DNA of 20,876 nucleotides from Salisapilia sapeloensis (taxonomy: Eukaryota > Oomycota > Peronosporomycetes > Peronosporales > Salisapiliaceae). A program made the position numbers and the translations under genes. Under the pieces are notes generated by a model. It was not told the origin of the DNA. It did not search any database and saw nothing but the letters and a program-made list of their open reading frames with translations. Every line of letters begins with the position of its first letter. Within the stretch, counting starts at the first letter, position 1. Positions 17,240 through 20,876 of the stretch are shown here, one piece after another. Location: NCBI GenBank assembly GCA_023334545.1, contig JAADVB010000292.1, positions 1 to 20,876 on the forward strand, in the 5' to 3' direction.

Positions 17240-18471
17240 CTCAAGTAGGTACGTTAATAGCTGTTGTCGTCGTTGACCACCCTTCGCTAATGGTGGTAGA
17301 GGTGCGTTAAGTTCATCGTCTTCACTTAGACTGTCGTAATGAGTTTTCGACTCCCATTCTGAAGCTACCGGCTCGCCAATCAACAAGTTGTGTATGGTAA
17401 CCCCGCAAGTAACGAATCGGATAATCTTTTTCATGTGTGCTGCAGTCTGAAGTCGTGCACGGATTCCTTTTAAATATTGAAACCTTGTCTTGAGTAGTCC
17501 CATGCAGTGCTCGCTTTTTATACGGATCTTAGCGAGCTGTGTGTTAAAATACGAACGTTGTGGATCGAGAATTGCTTTCGGTGCCTTTTTAAATGCTGAA
17601 ACCATAATCTTAGACGGTTGAAAGGCTGAGTCCCTAAGAACGTACTCATGGTATTGAAAGTACGCTTCCGATTGCTGGTGTAGCCTACCGTTTGTCCACA
17701 CACGATTATCGTGTACGGACATCGGCCAGCCGACTACAATATCACGAACACGTGCGAGATGGTTGCAAGTGATTAGCGCATTAATCGCGTACTCACGTTT
17801 GCGCGTATAATAATCATCACCTTGCTTCATCGGTTTGGTTGCTAGTGGAAGCAACGTGCCGTCCACGACACCGATGCAGTTTGGAAATTTGCACTGTCTC
17901 TTTATCTGCTTCGCTATATAAATTCTTTCTTTTTCATCCGGTCATGTAATAGCTGCATCTGTAAGCTCAAGTACAGCCTTAATGGCACGTCCAAGATAGC
18001 CATCTATTGTCTCTTTACCAACGCCGAAAAACAGGACCAAGTTTGCTGATGTATTTCCATTTCCTGACATTCCCAAAACTTTAAGAGCACCATCGGATGT
18101 AGCTCGGAACCCCCACAAAATTTGCGATTTTGATCATCTTGATATATCGGATAATCGTGTAGCATTGACTCCAATTTTGCAAAATCTGATCGTGTGACGC
18201 GAAAATGTGCTAGGAACTGCGTTTCGTTTAAGTAGTCACGGTCATACTGTAGTCTCTTCCATTCGTCTTTTTGTCGTCGGTATGTCTTTCCTCTTGCATA
18301 ATAGTGTGGCGCTCGTACATGCTCGAGATCCATCTTATAAATAGCATCGAGATCGTCCTCAAACAAATCATGATCATCAAACATTAGCCGAACAAGTCCC
18401 AGCTCTTGTCGCAGCGTGTTTATATTCTTTAGGTTTCGTACAGTATGGGTTTTAGCCGTCACACGTGGCAT
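17219..18471 (-). pseudogene. PIF/Harbinger DDE transposase (DDE_Tnp_4), broken
   Basis: The N-terminal part (18471 to about 18080) starts MPRVTAKTHTVRNLK and includes the helical RRQKDEWKRL and FLAHFRVTRSDFAKLE stretches. A frameshift near 18065-18090 moves the frame; the new frame continues with VLGMSGNGNTS, GVGKETIDGYLGRAIKA, then a TGA (17942-17944) where the family has Trp before Pro. The catalytic region is still readable: D in GVVDGTLLPL (17861-17863), D in SVHDNRVW (17708-17710) and E in KSEHCMGLLKTRF (17510-17512). The stop is at 17219-17221, so the gene overlaps the end of the plus-strand accessory ORF by 21 bp. The three acidic residues are intact, so the damage is recent or slight, but no full-length protein can be made from this copy. 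Confidence 0.85.
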
Positions 18472-18651
18472 GCTTCAAACTTGCCACACGCACGATACTT
18501 GCAGCGAGTTGAACTATTGCACCAAAATGTTTCTTGGCGCGAACAAAATAAATGCTTATTGCTGCTGAAGACAGTCCAGTGGGGGCAGTCATTGCGACTT
18601 TATATGATTAGACTAAAATAAAGCATTTACCTGGGTCGAAAAAATACGCTT

Positions 18652-18689
18652 TTTTGCTGCTGTGAAAAATATATAGCATTGACTATTCC
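18652..18689. repeat. Right terminal inverted repeat of the transposon
   Basis: It ends GCATTGACTATTCC, the inverted partner of the left end at 15735. The inner part TTTTGCTGCTGTG matches the left inner block CGCAGCAACA in inverse orientation. Confidence 0.6.
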
Positions 18690-20715
18690 TATTATTGTCT
18701 AAAATATTATTTTTAAACTTTGCACAGCCAAAATACTAAAGCAGCGAATTAAAATTACGTTCAAGACTTCAGGCCATCCTGACATTAAAACCAAAATTGA
18801 TAGTAATGATATATCAAACTAAGAGCTTTATTACTATTTCCTATCTACCTACCTCGCATATAACACTTGACTATATCGTTTGAATTTTGCTTCCTCGTCT
18901 AGTTATTGCAGCCTTACATCAGTACGCGCCCAGCACCTACCAGCACCAGTACTTACCATCAAACTATGTTTCTATAAACGAGTGCACACAGCAGTCAACA
19001 TGCACAGAAAAACCATACTCATAACCCTCGTGACTTGCCATCATATGCACATATGTTTCACGCAAGACTTGAGTCCATAGATTATATATTTATCGGCTCG
19101 CCTTTAACATGATACTAAAATATTTGGCAAACAATGAAGTTGGCCTACCAATATTACCTTCCTAGGCAAATGTATAGGCTCGTGCATCATTCCGCTGTCT
19201 CTTGTTATCATAAAACTTCGACATAATTGATATAGGTGTAGTGAAGCTCCGCGTAGGTTAGATAAGTTGTGTTCATTGTTCATGAACATCTATGATGCCC
19301 TAAACGAGTAAGATGCGGAGACCTGCGACAAAACCATAAAATTATTAAATGCCTGTTTGGATCCTCGCTGGAACTACAATAAAAGCTCGAAATTGCAATT
19401 TAAAGCCGATTATAATTGTTTTAACAACTGCGTTGCCAAGCACTTCCTACCTCTACCTTAACATGTAAGCAAGTGAACTTGAATAAGTATTCTACGTGTC
19501 ATTTTGTTTCTTGTTGACTAACTTGTTATTCGTACTTTTCCTGGAGGTCTTTAAATTCACCAACCTTGGAGCTCCGCATTTCTTCCCGCGGGATGTCAGT
19601 GTATGAGATTTCCATTTCTCTCTATCCGTCCGAGTCGTCAGTTGACTTCCTTTTGTCGTTCTGGTGATAGAAGCTGATCGGAATCAACCATCAATATCGT
19701 CTACGAAGACTACGAGAGCGACGATAGATTTGTCGTAGCCATCATAAGGACTTTGCTTACGCTTGCGAGGTTATGATGCACCCCTCTTTATTTTTTCTTG
19801 CAGAACATCTACTGTTTCTTCATTAGATCACTTAGACCTTGCTGTATCAGTCGATGGTGGCCCTTCTTCGGCACCAACGATGGCAGATCCGACTTCTCGA
19901 TCGTCCTCGCAGCTCTATTACATTGCTTGTCAAGTCGCTGGTGTCTTGACGTACTAGAAGTCAGAAGCAGCAAACGCGGATCACGTAAGAATTTAATTTT
20001 TCAAAACAAAAAGCTGGTTTCCAGGAGCGATGGGGAAGGATTGATTCAGTAGGCTCCACGAAGTTAAGATCGTTTTTCTTAAATAAATTATGGAGTTCTT
20101 TGTACGAGTACAGTATGCTTTAACATCATGTCTGAGCTGTAGTAAAATACCTCGTAGCTATTATAAGTCCAAGGCCAGGATCGTTTAGCAGCATTCCAAA
20201 GAGGATAACGAAACAACACACAGGACCGAAATTAAGTTCAAGTATAATTCTTATTATCGTGCAGTGCCTACCCTCTTCGGAGGATGGTTGCTGTATGGCA
20301 GCTTCTTGTCTTAGATTTAATCATAGAAATAAATTTCGGATATAGCATTAAGCCGTTTGACCTCGTGATTTTGACATTACAATTCAATGTTGCGGGGGTC
20401 CAAAAAGGTCCTAAAGGCACCTATCTACAACTGTGATATTAATCACAAGCACAGCTGTGCATCCGTTGAAGCTTATCAGCAATAAATAATTCAAACAAGG
20501 AGCTATACCTGAATGCTGCCCCAGTAAATCGCAATTATGAACCTATATTCCATACAAACACAAACAACTTTACATCCTCTTGTACCTGCTCCATCTGTTA
20601 CAATCCATCTATATTACTACTATTTAGTAGAAATCTCACAGCATATACAACAACCATTTCATACTCTATAACACGGCCGATGCTGAATCACCAAGTTCCC
20701 AAATATCGTCATTAT
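18690..20715. other. 2-kb gene-poor region
   Basis: No gene can be supported. Frames of 60-85 codons at 18880-19080, 19763-19957 and 19798-20052 have irregular composition and no recognisable motif. On the minus strand near 19690-19740 a short stretch reads ALVVFVDDIDG then stop, which faintly recalls the YVDD box of a copia reverse transcriptase, but nothing around it supports that. The last part (20460-20715) should include the 3' UTR of the minus-strand gene at the window edge. Confidence 0.4.
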
Positions 20716-20876
20716 CTATAAAATCCCAATATCACTCTCATCAGAACCAGCAAAGTCATCCTCATAGTCTTGGTCGCTCGCCGCCGCATCCGCTTCCGGT
20801 GCTGCCGGTGCTGCCTCTGCTTCCGGTACTGCCTCTGCTTCGACCGCGCCACTCTTCGCGCCACCGGCAATCGAAG
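20716..20876 (-). CDS. C-terminus of an unrecognised gene with acidic Ala/Glu/Pro tail (partial)
   Basis: The frame enters from the right edge and stops at TAG (20716-20718), giving 52 visible residues. The segment is a low-complexity run of VEAEAVPEAEAAPAAPEA type, followed by an acidic end DYEDDFAGSDESDIGIL. On the plus strand this appears as repeats of GGTGCTGCC and TCTGCTTCCG units (20795-20842), so the length may vary by slippage. Such tails are common on chromatin, ribosome-associated and flagellar proteins; the domain that would identify it lies outside the window. Confidence 0.65.
   Translation of the reverse strand, partial: SIAGGAKSGAVEAEAVPEAEAAPAAPEADAAASDQDYEDDFAGSDESDIGIL

Larger units (their letters stand above)
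15735..18689. mobile_element. Degenerate PIF/Harbinger-type DNA transposon with two ORFs
   Basis: The left end GGGGTAGTCAATAC (15735-15748) matches the inverted right end (reverse complement GGAATAGTCAATGC, 18676-18689). A second similar block lies just inside (CGCAGCAACA against CACAGCAGCAAAA). The left end is preceded by TTA, the usual 3-bp Harbinger target; the right flank reads TATTA, so the duplication is blurred. The two genes inside face each other: an accessory protein (plus) and a DDE transposase (minus). Both are broken, so the copy cannot move on its own. Confidence 0.7.

Noticed and set aside
19000-19080. Short Met-led hydrophobic frame (26 codons) like a signal peptide
   Set aside because: Too short, with His-rich content and no mature region; secretion cannot be argued.
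19690-19740. Minus-strand VVFVDD stretch resembling a copia reverse transcriptase box
   Set aside because: A stop follows at once and no neighbouring reverse transcriptase motif is present in any frame.
1-20876. CRISPR array, operon or bacterial origin
   Set aside because: No regularly spaced repeats; introns and eukaryotic domain families show this is nuclear eukaryotic DNA.

Overview
The window looks like nuclear DNA of a stramenopile, most likely an oomycete of the Peronosporales (Phytophthora or downy-mildew type). The reasons are: spliced genes with short GT-AG introns (50-87 nt); closely packed genes on both strands; gene families typical of this group (a PDZ-Tubby fusion, a MIT-domain calpain, a long cyclic-nucleotide-binding channel with a non-GYGD pore, a lone globin); and Inr-like start sites of the oomycete type (TCATT-rich). 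This is inferred from the sequence only; no database search was run.

Layout. Positions 1-145 hold the 3' end of an unrecognised plus-strand gene. Positions 288-1698 (minus) hold a seven-exon gene for a fibronectin type III plus coiled-coil protein. It shares a short divergent promoter with a plus-strand TMEM14-family membrane protein (1868-2197). A Rab-type GTPase with three exons lies on the minus strand (2304-3186) and diverges from a calpain-7-like protease (3704-5967, plus), which has a small second exon supplying its true C-terminus. Two further plus-strand genes follow: a PDZ-Tubby protein (6554-8473) and a very long channel with a split cyclic-nucleotide-binding domain (8570-12367). 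Just after the channel lies a roughly 300-bp decayed copy of part of that channel gene, next to a 13-bp inverted repeat. A globin-domain gene (13921-14817) sits behind a clear TATA box.

From about 15.1 kb the sequence becomes transposon-rich. The main element is a dead PIF/Harbinger-type transposon of about 2.95 kb (15735-18689). It has recognisable terminal inverted repeats, an accessory zinc-binding/coiled-coil ORF (plus) with four in-frame TAA stops, and a DDE transposase (minus) with one frameshift and one TGA. The two frames converge and overlap by 21 bp. About 2 kb of gene-poor DNA follows. The window ends inside the C-terminus of a minus-strand gene with an Ala/Glu/Pro-rich acidic tail.

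The genes look like independent housekeeping and signalling loci (vesicle traffic, protease, lipid or membrane adaptor, ion channel, haem protein), not one operon-like system. The most distinctive items are the channel (pore, inserted CNBD, nearby relic duplicate), the PDZ-Tubby protein lacking the usual basic lipid-binding cluster, and the globin with a Ser-rich insertion.
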